Positions 52,739-62,375 of a stretch of 64,000 bases of DNA are shown one piece after another. How positions within the stretch are numbered: the first letter of the stretch is position 1; every line of letters starts with the position of its first letter. The translations under genes were made by a program, and so were the position numbers. The notes beneath the pieces were generated by a model, which saw only the letters and a list, made by a program, of their open reading frames with translations, was not told the DNA's origin and did no database searches. The stretch is from Limnohabitans sp. JirII-31. GTDB lineage: Bacteria; Pseudomonadota; Gammaproteobacteria; Burkholderiales; Burkholderiaceae_C. Where the stretch lies: assembly GCF_002778315.1 (NCBI RefSeq), contig NZ_NESA01000014.1, positions 1 to 64,000 of the forward strand, in the 5' to 3' direction.

Positions 52739-53896
52739 TCAACTTTGCGCCACGCGCTGCTGCGCGGGCACGAGGTGGTTGGCCATGACTTCACCAAACG
52801 GGCTGACCAAGTTGACTTGGCTCGCACTGTGTGGGCTGGTTTGAGGGTTCAGGTCCAGGTGTGGGAACACCAACTCGGCGAAACGGTAAGTCTCTTCCAG
52901 ATGCGGGTAGCCTGAGAGCACAAAGGTGTCGGCACCCAAGGCCTCGTACTCTTTGAGGCGACGTGCAATCGTCTCGCCATCGCCCACCAAGGCGGTGCCC
53001 GCACCACCGCGCACCAAGCCCACGCCCGCCCACAGGTTGGGGCTGATTTCGAGTTGGCTGCGGTTGCCGCCGTGCAGCGCGCGCATGCGGCGCTGGCCTT
53101 CCGAGTCCATGCTGGCTAGGCCCACTTGCGCTTTGGCAATGGTGGCGTCGTCGAGGTGCTTGATCAAATCGTCGGCGGCGGCCCAGGCCTCCTCGTTGGT
53201 TTCGCGCGGGATCACATGCAGGCGCACACCGAGCTTGACGGTGCGCCCGTGCTTGGCTGCGCGCGCACGGATGTCGTTGAACTTTTTCTCCACCTCGGCC
53301 GGTGGCTCACCCCAGGTGAGGTAAAGCTGCGTTTTTTCGGCCGCCAAGTCGTGCGCTGCGTCGGACGAGCCGCCAAAGTAAATCGGCGGGTGCGGGCGCT
53401 GCACGGGCGGAAACAACTGGCGTGCGCCTTTGACCTTCAAGTGCTTGCCTTCAAAGTCGACCGTCTCGCCAGCGAGCACGCGGGTCCAAATCTCCAAGAA
53501 CTCACGGGCATGCTCGTAGCGTTCGTCGTGGCTCAAGAAGGTGCCATCGGCCTCCAAGTCGCTGCTGTCGCCACCGGCCACCAGGTTCACCAACAAGCGG
53601 CCTTCGCTCAAGCGGTCAAAGGTGGCGGCTTGGCGTGCCGCCACGGTGGGCGACATGATGCTGGGGCGCAAAGCCACCAAGAACTTCAGGCGCTGGGTGA
53701 CGGGAATCAAACTGGCCGCCGCAATCCACGGGTCTTCGCACGAACGCCCGGTGGGCAGCAACACACCGCCGTAGCCCAGCTTGTCGGCGGCTTGGGCAAT
53801 TTGCTTCATGTAGTGGTGGTCGACCGCGCGTGCGCCCTCTGAGGTGCCCAGGTAGCGGCCATCGCCGTGCAGGGGAATGAACCAAAAAATATCCAT
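52739..53896 (-). CDS. ssuD: FMNH2-dependent alkanesulfonate monooxygenase
   Basis: A 385-residue bacterial luciferase-family TIM barrel. [63 protein letters not shown] and [13 protein letters not shown] match SsuD. It cleaves the C-S bond of alkanesulfonates, releasing sulfite and an aldehyde, with FMNH2 from SsuE. Cytoplasmic. Located between ssuA and ssuC. Confidence 0.95.
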   Translation of the reverse strand: MDIFWFIPLHGDGRYLGTSEGARAVDHHYMKQIAQAADKLGYGGVLLPTGRSCEDPWIAAASLIPVTQRLKFLVALRPSIMSPTVAARQAATFDRLSEGRLLVNLVAGGDSSDLEADGTFLSHDERYEHAREFLEIWTRVLAGETVDFEGKHLKVKGARQLFPPVQRPHPPIYFGGSSDAAHDLAAEKTQLYLTWGEPPAEVEKKFNDIRARAAKHGRTVKLGVRLHVIPRETNEEAWAAADDLIKHLDDATIAKAQVGLASMDSEGQRRMRALHGGNRSQLEISPNLWAGVGLVRGGAGTALVGDGETIARRLKEYEALGADTFVLSGYPHLEETYRFAELVFPHLDLNPQTSPHSASQVNLVSPFGEVMANHLVPAQQRVAQS

Positions 53897-53978
53897 GTGA
53901 CGTACTCCAAAAAAATAAAACAGTGAATCGGTGAATCAGGAAATCAACTTGTCAACCAAGCCCCAAGTCGCTGTGGCC

Positions 53979-54986
53979 CTAATGCGCAAAGCGCCACACC
54001 AGGTCGGCCACCTGGACGGGTTTGGGAATCAGCGCCAGCCGGGCAAAGGCATCGGCCACGGCTTGTTGGTCGCGCACGGTGCTGGCGTTCAAGGGCCCCA
54101 CCGGTGAGCGCGGGCGACGCTTCAAGAAAAGGCTGACCACGCCCGCGTCCAAGCCACTGAAGTCGGCAATGAGCTTGATGGCCTCGGGGCGGCGCTCTTG
54201 CACAAAGCGGTCGGCCCGGCTGAGTTCTTCAAACAACAGTGACACCACACCGGGGTGCTGCGTGGCCAATGCGGTGGACGACAGGTAGAACGAGTTGTTG
54301 CTCGACAAGCCCTGCCCCGTGGTGAGCACGCGTGTGAGCACCGCCAATTCGGTGGCGGCATAGAACGGGTCCCAGATGGCCCACGCATCCACGCTCTTGC
54401 GTTCAAACGCGGCACGCGCATCGGCAGGCGTGAGGTAGATGGGCTGGATGTCGCGCCACTGCAAACCGGCTTTTTCCACCGCACGCACCAGCAGGTAGTG
54501 CGCGCTGGAGCCTTTTTGCAAAGCCACTTTCTTGCCCTTCAAATCGGCCAAGGAATGAACGGGTGCGTCTTGCAACACCAAGATCGCGGAGCTTTCAGGT
54601 TTTGCGGGCTCAGCCCCCACATAAAAGAGTTCTTTGCCTGCGGCTTGGGCGAACACGGGGGGCGAGTCACCCGTCAAACCAAACTCCAAGGCACCGACCG
54701 ACAAGGCTTCGAGCAACTGAGGCCCTGCGGGGAATTCGATCCACGACACCTTGGTGTAGGGCAAGCGTTTTTCCAGCACGCCCTGCTGCTTGAGCACCAC
54801 CAGGTTGACGGCTGATTTTTGGTACCCAATGCGCAACTGTTCAGGCGCTTTGAGGGGCTGTGACTTGGCTTGCGCGTGCACAGGCGCTATGGCAAACGGC
54901 GCGGTCAGCCCCCAGGCTGCGGCCGACACGGCCGGCAGCTGCAAGAGTTGTCGCCGCTGGGGCTCTGCAAAAGTTGGATGTGACAT
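53979..54986 (-). CDS. ssuA: Aliphatic sulfonate-binding periplasmic protein
   Basis: A 335-residue binding protein; twin-arginine-like leader PQRRQLLQLPAVSAAAW with cleavage near PVHAQA. Blocks: LRIGYQKSAVNLVVLKQQG, FPAGPQLLEALSVGALEFGLTGDSPP, LKGKKVALQKGSSAHYLLV and AFERKSVDAWAIWDPFYA. 82 nt upstream of ssuD. One of two SsuA paralogues side by side; they differ enough to suggest different substrate range. Confidence 0.92.
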   Translation of the reverse strand: MSHPTFAEPQRRQLLQLPAVSAAAWGLTAPFAIAPVHAQAKSQPLKAPEQLRIGYQKSAVNLVVLKQQGVLEKRLPYTKVSWIEFPAGPQLLEALSVGALEFGLTGDSPPVFAQAAGKELFYVGAEPAKPESSAILVLQDAPVHSLADLKGKKVALQKGSSAHYLLVRAVEKAGLQWRDIQPIYLTPADARAAFERKSVDAWAIWDPFYAATELAVLTRVLTTGQGLSSNNSFYLSSTALATQHPGVVSLLFEELSRADRFVQERRPEAIKLIADFSGLDAGVVSLFLKRRPRSPVGPLNASTVRDQQAVADAFARLALIPKPVQVADLVWRFAH

Positions 54987-55014
54987 GGTGTGGCTCCTTG
55001 TGCGGTGTGCGGCT

Positions 55015-55980
55015 TCAGCCCAGATTCACCGGGGCAGCGTGTAAGAGGTTGAGCTTTTTAGGAATCAACTTCAACTCAAAGAAGGTGTCGGCAATGGCCT
55101 GTTGCTCGTTCAAGATGGCTTGCGTCACGGGTGCAGTGCCATAGGCCGCGCGGCCCACAAACACCTCGGTGATGCGCTTGTCCAAACCCAGCACTTGCGC
55201 CAACTCGGTGGCGGCGGTGTCTTTGTGGTTGGCGATCCAGGTGTCGATGTGGTTCACCTCTTCGATGGCGATGCGCAACACATCGCTGTGGTGCGTGGCG
55301 TAGTCGCGTGAGCTGAAGTAGTACAGGCGGTTGTGGGCCACGCCTGTGGCGTCTACCAACAACTGGGCATCGAGTGTCTTTTGGGCGGCGGCCAAGAACG
55401 GGTCCCAGATGATCCAGGCGTCGACCACGCCTTTTTCGAACGCGGCCCGTGCGTCGGGCGGGGGCAGAAACACCGACTGCACGTCGCTGTATTTGAGGCC
55501 ATGCTTCTCCAGCAACTTGACCAGAAAGTACTGCACGTTGGAGCCTTTGTTGTAGGCGATGCGTTTGCCTTTGAGGTCGGCCACGGTCTGGATGGGCGAG
55601 CCCTTGGGCACGATCACGGCTTCCAGGCGCGGACGTGGCACAGTGGCACCGGCATACACCAGTGGCGCACCGGCGGCCTGGGCAAAGATGGGCGGCGCTT
55701 CGCCCACATCGCCAAAGTCAATCGCGCCCACGTTGAGGGCTTCGAGCTGCACTGGGCCAGCGTTGAACTCGGTCCAGGTGACGGCCACGCCCAACGGGGT
55801 GAGGCGTTTTTCCAAAGTGCCACGTGCTTTGAGGATGGAGAGCCAGCCTTTTTGGTGGCCGATGCGCAAGGTGCGCACAGGGGCTTTTTGGGCCCAGGCC
55901 GCCAGCGAGCTGGTCAAGGTGGCGCTGGCGGCTGTGGCGGCCAACAGTTGTCGGCGGGTGAGGTGTTTGGCAAATGTCAT
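55015..55980 (-). CDS. ssuA: Aliphatic sulfonate-binding periplasmic protein, second copy
   Basis: A 321-residue SsuA paralogue; leader TRRQLLAATAASATL with cleavage near AAWAQ. Blocks: LRIGHQKGWLSILKARGTLE, FNAGPVQLEALNVGAIDFGDVGEAPP, YNKGSNVQYFLVKLLEKHGL and VDAWIIWDPFLAAAQ. Located 28 nt upstream of the other ssuA. Probably binds a related sulfonate and shares SsuBC. Confidence 0.92.
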   Translation of the reverse strand: MTFAKHLTRRQLLAATAASATLTSSLAAWAQKAPVRTLRIGHQKGWLSILKARGTLEKRLTPLGVAVTWTEFNAGPVQLEALNVGAIDFGDVGEAPPIFAQAAGAPLVYAGATVPRPRLEAVIVPKGSPIQTVADLKGKRIAYNKGSNVQYFLVKLLEKHGLKYSDVQSVFLPPPDARAAFEKGVVDAWIIWDPFLAAAQKTLDAQLLVDATGVAHNRLYYFSSRDYATHHSDVLRIAIEEVNHIDTWIANHKDTAATELAQVLGLDKRITEVFVGRAAYGTAPVTQAILNEQQAIADTFFELKLIPKKLNLLHAAPVNLG

Positions 55981-56093
55981 GGATGTCTTTCAAGCGGTGC
56001 AGGCAAGGCTTCGCCCTGACCGCTGCACAGCGGTTTCAAAAATCAAATGAGGTGAGAGGTGCTGGGCGCTAGATGCGCGCCCAGCAGGGAGCG

Positions 56094-56684
56094 TCAGACA
56101 CTACATCGCACTTGCGAGAAAGGCACGGGCGAAAAGCGCCCGGCGTTGGAGAACGTGCGCCACAGCTTGTCGTCGACCAGGCTGTTGACGGCCTCGTCCA
56201 AACGGGCCGAGATGTCTGGGGCGATGGTGTAACCCTCTTCAGGGTTGAGCACCACCTGCGCATCGGTGGCGTAGATGCCGGGCAAGATGCTTTTGGCACC
56301 GAGCGACTGCAACACCGGGCGCAGCGCGTAGTCGAGCGCCAGCATGTGGTGTGGGCTGCCACCGGTGGCCAGTGGCAACACGGTTTTGCCTTTGAGGGCG
56401 TCTTGCGGCAGAACATCCAGAAACACTTTCAGCACACCGCTGTAGGCCGCCTTGTACACCGGCGTAGCCACCACCAACACATCGGCTGCGGCCACTTGGG
56501 CCGTGGCTTGTAGCACCGACGGGTGGCTGAAGTCGGCCAGCAGCAGCGCCTGGGGCGACAAGTCCCGCACCCGCAACTCACTGACCTGGGCACCGCGCAG
56601 ACTCAAACGCTCGCCCACGGCTCTGAGCAAGGCCGCCGTGCGCGAACGCTCTGACGGACTGCCTGCAATCAACAACACAGACAT
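56094..56684 (-). CDS. ssuE: NADPH-dependent FMN reductase
   Basis: A 196-residue flavodoxin-like reductase. MSVLLIAGSPSERSRTAALL carries the phosphate loop, ADVLVVATPVYKAAYSGVLKVFLD is the family signature, and TGGSPHHMLALDYALRPVL follows. It supplies FMNH2 to SsuD. The start is set by homology; 10 nt after the sbp stop. Confidence 0.93.
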   Translation of the reverse strand: MSVLLIAGSPSERSRTAALLRAVGERLSLRGAQVSELRVRDLSPQALLLADFSHPSVLQATAQVAAADVLVVATPVYKAAYSGVLKVFLDVLPQDALKGKTVLPLATGGSPHHMLALDYALRPVLQSLGAKSILPGIYATDAQVVLNPEEGYTIAPDISARLDEAVNSLVDDKLWRTFSNAGRFSPVPFSQVRCSV

Positions 56685-56694
56685 GATGGGCACC

Positions 56695-57723
56695 TTACTT
56701 TTTGAGGTAAATCTGATCGAAGTTGCCGCCATCGGCAAAGTGGTCTTTGTCGGCTTTGGTCCAGCCGCCAAAGGCTTGGTCGATGGTGAACAAAGGCAGC
56801 TTGGGCAACTGCTTGACGTACTTGGCCTGGGCCTTGGGCGAGATGGGGCGGTAGAAGTTTTTGCCCGCAATGTCTTGACCTTCGTCGGTGTAGAGGTAGT
56901 TCACATACGCCTCGGCCACTTTGCGTGTGCCTTTGCGGTCCACGGTTTTGTCCACCACCGTCACTGGGGGTTCGGCCAAGATGCTGAGGGACGGGTAGAC
57001 GATGTCGACCTTGTTGCCAAATTCTTTTTCCAGCAGGTGCGCTTCGTTCTCCCACGAGATGAACACATCGCCCTGGTTGCGTTGCGCAAAGGTGATGGAC
57101 GAGCCGCGTGCGCCAGTGTCGAGCACGGGCACGTTTTTGTAGAGCTGGGCCACAAAGTCTTTGGCTTTGGCGTCACCGCCGTATTTGCGTTTGGCAAATT
57201 CCCACGCGGCCAAGTAGTTCCAGCGTGCGCCGCCCGAGGTTTTGGGGTTGGGCGTGATCACGCTGATGCCGGGCTTGACCAGGTCGTCCCAGTCTTTGAT
57301 GCCTTTGGGGTTGCCCTGGCGCACCACCAACACGATGGTGGAGGTGTAAGGCGACGAGTTGTGGGGCAAGCGCTTTTGCCAGTCGGCAGGAATGAGCCCG
57401 CCGTTTTTGACCAAGGCATCGATGTCACCCGCCAGCGCCAGCGTGACCACGTCGGCGTCGATGCCGTCGATCACCGAACGCGCTTGTTTGCCCGAACCAC
57501 CGTGCGACTGCTTGATGCTCACGTCTTGGCCGGTCTGGGCTTTCCAGTGTTTGGCGAAAGCGGCATTGAACTCGACATACAGCTCGCGGGTGGGGTCGTA
57601 TGACACGTTGAGCAAGCTCACGGGTGCAGGCGTTTGTGCAGATGTTTGGGCCGAAGCGATGCCAGCCACGGCCAATAAGCCAAGCGCTGCCAAGGTGGAG
57701 AAAAAGTGTTTGCGTTGAATCAT
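56695..57723 (-). CDS. Sulfate-binding periplasmic protein heading the sulfonate operon
   Basis: A 342-residue sulfate/thiosulfate-binding protein (Sbp family); signal peptide ends IASAQ. Blocks: [64 protein letters not shown] and [14 protein letters not shown]. It parallels the Sbp at 37976 but is clearly diverged from it. As first gene of the sulfonate operon it probably feeds CysTWA during sulfate limitation. An in-frame ATG at 57744 could extend it. Confidence 0.92.
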   Translation of the reverse strand: MIQRKHFFSTLAALGLLAVAGIASAQTSAQTPAPVSLLNVSYDPTRELYVEFNAAFAKHWKAQTGQDVSIKQSHGGSGKQARSVIDGIDADVVTLALAGDIDALVKNGGLIPADWQKRLPHNSSPYTSTIVLVVRQGNPKGIKDWDDLVKPGISVITPNPKTSGGARWNYLAAWEFAKRKYGGDAKAKDFVAQLYKNVPVLDTGARGSSITFAQRNQGDVFISWENEAHLLEKEFGNKVDIVYPSLSILAEPPVTVVDKTVDRKGTRKVAEAYVNYLYTDEGQDIAGKNFYRPISPKAQAKYVKQLPKLPLFTIDQAFGGWTKADKDHFADGGNFDQIYLKK

Positions 57724-57835
57724 GGGGATCTCTTTGGAATGCATCGAAAATTGCGATGGATGGATTCTGTGAGCCCGTGCTTGAAAAGGGAACGACAGAG
57801 TTCTCAGTTCTAAATTACCCAAACATCTAAGCCCC
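57724..57835. promoter_or_regulatory. Divergent promoter region of the sulfonate operon and prenyltransferase gene
   Basis: The 112-bp gap contains CATCG-AAAATTG-CGATG (57742-57758), flanked by GAAT and ATTC, just before the sbp start. This may be a site for a CysB- or SsuR-type activator, but I cannot match a known consensus. Confidence 0.35.
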
Positions 57836-58759
57836 ATGCACACCGTGTTGTTCAAGCCCGCTCATGCCTGGCAGGCCTGGTCCATGGCCTTGCGCCCGGC
57901 CAGCTTGGTGTTGGCCATCGGGCCGGTGTGGGTGGGTGCTGCGGTGGCTTTTTTTCACACGGGTGAACTGCCAATAGGGCTGACGGCAATGGCATTGCTG
58001 GCGGCCTTGCTGATGCAGGCCATCACCAATTTGCAAAACGATGTCGGGTTCACTGCGCGCGGCTGCGCCGAGGTGGGACAGCATGTGGGCTTGCCACGCG
58101 CCACCGCACAGGGTTGGATCAGCGTGAGACGTGTGCGCTGGGTCCTTGGCGTGTTGTGCGCGGTGGCCACCAGCTTGGGCCTGGTCTTGGTGACGCAACG
58201 CGGTTGGGTGGTGCTGGCCATTGGCGTGGCGTCGTTGCTGGCGGCCTTGGCCTACATGGGTGGGCCCAAACCCATTGCCTACACCCCATGGGGTGAGTTG
58301 ACGGTGTGGGTGTTTTTTGGCTGGGTGGCGGTGCTGGGCACCGAGTGGTTGCTGTCCAACCAAGTGACGGCGCTCGGCGCATGTGCGGCGGCGGCAGTGG
58401 GCAGTGTGTCGGCGGCGGCCTTGGCCGTGAACAACCACCGTGACATGGCGCATGACCGCTTGGTGGGTCGCCACACCCTGGCGGTGTGGCTGGGTGCGGC
58501 AGCGTCTGCGCGCATGCTGCACCTGTGGCTGCTATTGCCGTTTGTGATGTGTGGCGTGATGTGGGCCATCACCCAACGCGCAGGCTTGCTGTTGCCACTG
58601 ATGGGTTTACCTCATGCCATGAGGCTCATGCGCCGCTTGCCCCGCTGCACCTCGGGTGCCGACTTCAACGCCTTGTTGTTTGGCGTGTTTCGCACCGAGC
58701 TGGCGTATGCCACGGCGCTGTCGGGTGCGCTGGTGGGCGTCAAGCTGCTGAGTGCTTGA
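57836..58759 (+). CDS. UbiA-family prenyltransferase, MenA-like
   Basis: A 307-residue inner-membrane protein with about eight helices. The first Asp-rich region is [12 protein letters not shown] (about 65-76), where the second aspartate of the usual NDxxD is replaced. The second motif [19 protein letters not shown] fits MenA (NxxRDxxxD). MenA attaches a polyprenyl chain to 1,4-dihydroxy-2-naphthoate. No other menaquinone genes are seen, and the altered first motif leaves the substrate open. Confidence 0.8.
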   Translation: MHTVLFKPAHAWQAWSMALRPASLVLAIGPVWVGAAVAFFHTGELPIGLTAMALLAALLMQAITNLQNDVGFTARGCAEVGQHVGLPRATAQGWISVRRVRWVLGVLCAVATSLGLVLVTQRGWVVLAIGVASLLAALAYMGGPKPIAYTPWGELTVWVFFGWVAVLGTEWLLSNQVTALGACAAAAVGSVSAAALAVNNHRDMAHDRLVGRHTLAVWLGAAASARMLHLWLLLPFVMCGVMWAITQRAGLLLPLMGLPHAMRLMRRLPRCTSGADFNALLFGVFRTELAYATALSGALVGVKLLSA

Positions 58760-58791
58760 ACACCCTCACCTCGCGCTTGCCGTCAAGCCCC

Positions 58792-59037
58792 TCAGCAGCA
58801 GCTCCCGCCCGCGCCTTGTGCGCAGCAGGCTTTGCTGTCGGGCACGCCCAGCTTGCGCAAGAAAAAGCCCATCGGGCACATGTTGGTGAAGCCGAACTGA
58901 AACAAGTTCAAGCCCACAAACGCGGTGAAGGCCAAGAACCAAGGGCTCACAAAGATCGGACTTTGTTCGACACCCAGGGCCAACGAGGCCATGATGAAAA
59001 AACCTGCGATCACACGGATATAACGCTCAACAGTCAT
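58792..59037 (-). CDS. DUF2892 membrane protein with C-terminal cysteine pairs
   Basis: An 81-residue membrane protein: helices at about 7-22 (IRVIAGFFIMASLALG) and 30-50 (VSPWFLAFTAFVGLNLFQFG), then the family CPMGFFLRKLG. The tail ends CCAQGAGGSCC, two vicinal cysteine pairs that could bind metal or carry sulfur. AAAAGGAG precedes the ATG, 20 nt after the RND gene stop. Last gene of the ArsR-RND operon. Confidence 0.87.
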   Translation of the reverse strand: MTVERYIRVIAGFFIMASLALGVEQSPIFVSPWFLAFTAFVGLNLFQFGFTNMCPMGFFLRKLGVPDSKACCAQGAGGSCC

Positions 59038-59057
59038 GACAGACTCCTTTTAAAAAA

Positions 59058-62000
59058 TCACACCGCGACATGGCGCTTGCGGTACAGCGCGTAATACAGC
59101 ACCGGAATCACCACCAAGGTGAGCAAGGTGGAGACCAAGATGCCGAAAATCAAGGACACGGCCAAGCCGTTGAAGATGGGGTCATCCAGGATGAAGAAGG
59201 CGCCGATCATGGCGGCCAAACCCGTCAAGGCAATGGGTTGCGCGCGCACTGCAGCGGCAGACACCACGGCTTGCTCAAAGCGCATGCCCTGCGCCACTTG
59301 AAGTTCAATGAAGTCGACCAGCAAAATTGAGTTGCGCACGATGATGCCGGCCAGCGCGATCATGCCGATCATGGACGTGGCCGTGAACTGCGCACCCAAC
59401 AAGGCGTGGCCCGGCATGACGCCAATAAGGGTCAAGGGAATCGGCGCCATGATGACCAAGGGCGTGCGGTAGCTCTTGAACTGCGCCACCACCAAGAGGT
59501 AAATCAAGATCAGGCCCACGCCGTAGGCAGCGCCCATGTCGCGGAAGGTCTCGTAGGTGATTTGCCACTCCCCGTCCCACTTGATGGCGTATTGGCGGTA
59601 GGTGTCGGTGGGTGCTTGGATCCAGTACTCGGCCAACTCACCCGTGCCAGGCAAAGCCGCTTCACGCAGGTGGGGGCGAATGGCAAACAGGCCATACAAC
59701 GGTGAATCCAATGTGCCCGCCATGTCACCCAGCACATAGCTCACACCCTTGAGGTCTTTGCTGAACAGAGGCTTGTCAATCACGTCGCGCTCGATGCGCA
59801 CCAGCTCAGACACGGGCACCAAACGCCCGTTGCTGGCACGCACAGACAAGGCCAGCAGGTGGTCCAAGCCCACTTGCGATTCACGCGGCAATTGCAAGCG
59901 CACGGGCACAGGGTATTTGCTGTGGTCGTCGTGCAGATACGTTGCATCTAAACCCGAGAGCGCACCTTGCACGGTTTGCGCAAGAGAAGCCACTGACACG
60001 CCCAAGGTCTCGGCGCGTTGGCGCAGCACCACCAAGTGGGCACGCGGTGCGTCTTCTTTCAAGGTGGTGTCGATGCCCACGATGTCAGCCGTCTGGCCAA
60101 AGGCTGTGGCGATGCGACGCGCCAAGGCTTGACGCCCGGCTTCGTCGGGCCCATAGACCTCGGCCACCAAGGGGCTCATGACCGGCGGGCCCGGCGGCAC
60201 TTCGACCAGCTTGATGCGCGCGCCGTGGGCTTTGGCAATGGCTTCAAGCGCGGGGCGCAGGCGCTGCGCGATGGCGTGGCTTTTTTCGCTGCGGTGGTGT
60301 TTGTCCACCAGGTTGACTTGCAAGTCGCCCATCTCCACCTCAGAACGCAAGTAGTACTGACGCACCAAGCCGTTGAAAGTGATGGGGCTGGCCGTGCCGG
60401 CATAGCCTTGCAGGTCGCGCACCTCGCGCTGTTGGGCCAAGTGGGCCCCCAGGGCATGCAAGGCGGCAGCGGTGTTCTCCAGCGGTGTGCCTGCCGGCAT
60501 GTCGACCACCAGTTGGAACTCGCTCTTGTTGTCAAAGGGCAGCATCTTGAGCACCACCCACTGCACCGCCGTCAGCCCCACCGACAGCATGAGTGCGACC
60601 ACGATGCCCGCCAACAACTGCCAACGCTTTTTAGCGCTGTGTAAAAACGGGGTGAGCACACGGCTGAACAAGGCATCGAGCTTAGGCTTAACACCGCCTG
60701 TGGCAGGCTGATTTGCGTGCGTTGCGTGGCTGTGCGCGCTGCGCATCAGCTTCAAGGCCAACCAAGGGGTCACCGTGAAGGCAATGGCGAGGGAGATGGC
60801 CATGCCCAGGCTCGAATTGATGGGGATGGGGCTCATGTAGGGGCCCATCAGGCCCGACACAAAAGCCATGGGCAGCAAGGCCGCAATGACGGTGAGCGTG
60901 GCCAAGATGGTGGGGCCGCCCACTTCGTCCACCGCCACAGGAATGATCTCGTGCAGTGGTTTGTTCGGATGCAGGCCTTGGTGGCGGTGGATGTTTTCCA
61001 CCACCACGATGGCGTCGTCCACCAAGATGCCAATCGAGAAGATGAGCGCAAACAGCGACACGCGGTTGAGCGTGAAGCCCCAGGCCCAACTGGCAAACAA
61101 GGTCGCGGTGAGGGTGAGGATGACAGCGCTGCCCACAATCACCGCTTCGCGGCGACCGAGCGCCAAGCCCACCAGCAAGATGACCGAGCCGGTGGCAAAG
61201 GCCAACTTTTGGATGAGCTTGTTGGCTTTTTCGGCGGCGGTCTCGCCGTAGTCGCGCGTGACCGACACCTGCACGCCATCGGGGATGAGGGTGTTGCGCA
61301 AGGCGTCGACACGGGCACGCACCGCACGCGCCACATCAACCGCGTTTTCACCGGGCTTTTTGGTGACGCTCAGGGTCACCGCCGGATAGACCTGGCCGGT
61401 GGCCGCCTGGGTTGACGCACTGGATGCGCTGTCGCTTACGGCCAACGCAGCCGCACCGGGGGTGAACCACACATAGCGCTGGGGCAGTTGCGCACCCGCC
61501 TCCACCCGCGCGACTTCGCGCAGATAGATGGGCTTGCCTTGGGAGGTGCCCACCACGAGGTCGGCCACGTCGTCGGCCGTGCGTAAAAACTCACCGGCTT
61601 GCACGGTCAGCATGTGTCCATTAGCCGATTCGTTGCCCGACCCATTTCCCGAGCGGGTGTCAATCACACTGCCCGCTGGCATGGCCAGGTTGGCAGCGCG
61701 CAAAGTGGCTTGCAAACTCAACACATCCAAGCCTCGGTCGCGCAAGCGCACCGGGTCCAGCCAGACATGGATGGCACGGCCCGGACCCCCGATGGTTTGC
61801 ACCTCGCGCGTGCCAGGCACCGCTTTGAGTTCGGTCTCCAAGCTTTGTGCGACCAACGCCAAGTCCACAGCCGGGGCGCTGTCAGGGCTCCAGAGGGTCA
61901 GTGCCAACACCGGTACATCGTCAATGCCTTTGGGTTTGACGATGGGGGGCAAGGTACCCAGGTCGCGTGGCAACCAGTCTTGGTTGGCATTGAGCACGTC

Positions 62001-62366
62001 GTACAAACGCACCAAGGCCTCGGTGCGTGGCACACCCACTTTGAACTGCACCGTCAGCACCGCCACGCCGGGGCGCGACACCGCGTAGGTATGTTCTACG
62101 CCGGCAATTTGGCTCAGCACTTGCTCTGCCGGTTTGGCCACCATGTTCTGCACATTGACGCTGCTCGCCCCTGGGAAGGGAATCAGCACATTGGCCATGG
62201 TGACGTTGATTTGCGGCTCTTCTTCACGCGGCGTGACGAGCACGGCAAACAGGCCAAGCAAGAGCGCCACCAAGGCCAGCAAAGGCGTGAGCGCATTGGC
62301 CTGAAAAGCCGCTGCAATACGACCCGACACACCGAGGGTTTGAGAGTCTGATGGCTGTGGGTGCAT
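59058..62366 (-). CDS. RND-family efflux transporter permease
   Basis: A 1102-residue inner-membrane pump, AcrB/HAE-type length. N-terminal LTPLLALVALLLGLFAVLV, then EEEPQINVTMANVLIPFPGA. The TM4 proton-relay motif is SIGILVDDAIVVVENIHRH with two aspartates. A second half begins near 575 and ends TLLTLVVIPVLYYALYRKRH. The loop is histidine-bearing (SAHSHATHANQ) between halves. It starts 9 nt after the adaptor stop. No outer-membrane factor gene follows. The substrate is unknown; control by a BigR-like repressor suggests a sulfur- or thiol-related compound. Confidence 0.9.
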   Translation of the reverse strand: MHPQPSDSQTLGVSGRIAAAFQANALTPLLALVALLLGLFAVLVTPREEEPQINVTMANVLIPFPGASSVNVQNMVAKPAEQVLSQIAGVEHTYAVSRPGVAVLTVQFKVGVPRTEALVRLYDVLNANQDWLPRDLGTLPPIVKPKGIDDVPVLALTLWSPDSAPAVDLALVAQSLETELKAVPGTREVQTIGGPGRAIHVWLDPVRLRDRGLDVLSLQATLRAANLAMPAGSVIDTRSGNGSGNESANGHMLTVQAGEFLRTADDVADLVVGTSQGKPIYLREVARVEAGAQLPQRYVWFTPGAAALAVSDSASSASTQAATGQVYPAVTLSVTKKPGENAVDVARAVRARVDALRNTLIPDGVQVSVTRDYGETAAEKANKLIQKLAFATGSVILLVGLALGRREAVIVGSAVILTLTATLFASWAWGFTLNRVSLFALIFSIGILVDDAIVVVENIHRHQGLHPNKPLHEIIPVAVDEVGGPTILATLTVIAALLPMAFVSGLMGPYMSPIPINSSLGMAISLAIAFTVTPWLALKLMRSAHSHATHANQPATGGVKPKLDALFSRVLTPFLHSAKKRWQLLAGIVVALMLSVGLTAVQWVVLKMLPFDNKSEFQLVVDMPAGTPLENTAAALHALGAHLAQQREVRDLQGYAGTASPITFNGLVRQYYLRSEVEMGDLQVNLVDKHHRSEKSHAIAQRLRPALEAIAKAHGARIKLVEVPPGPPVMSPLVAEVYGPDEAGRQALARRIATAFGQTADIVGIDTTLKEDAPRAHLVVLRQRAETLGVSVASLAQTVQGALSGLDATYLHDDHSKYPVPVRLQLPRESQVGLDHLLALSVRASNGRLVPVSELVRIERDVIDKPLFSKDLKGVSYVLGDMAGTLDSPLYGLFAIRPHLREAALPGTGELAEYWIQAPTDTYRQYAIKWDGEWQITYETFRDMGAAYGVGLILIYLLVVAQFKSYRTPLVIMAPIPLTLIGVMPGHALLGAQFTATSMIGMIALAGIIVRNSILLVDFIELQVAQGMRFEQAVVSAAAVRAQPIALTGLAAMIGAFFILDDPIFNGLAVSLIFGILVSTLLTLVVIPVLYYALYRKRHVAV

Positions 62367-62375
62367 GACCTGGCC

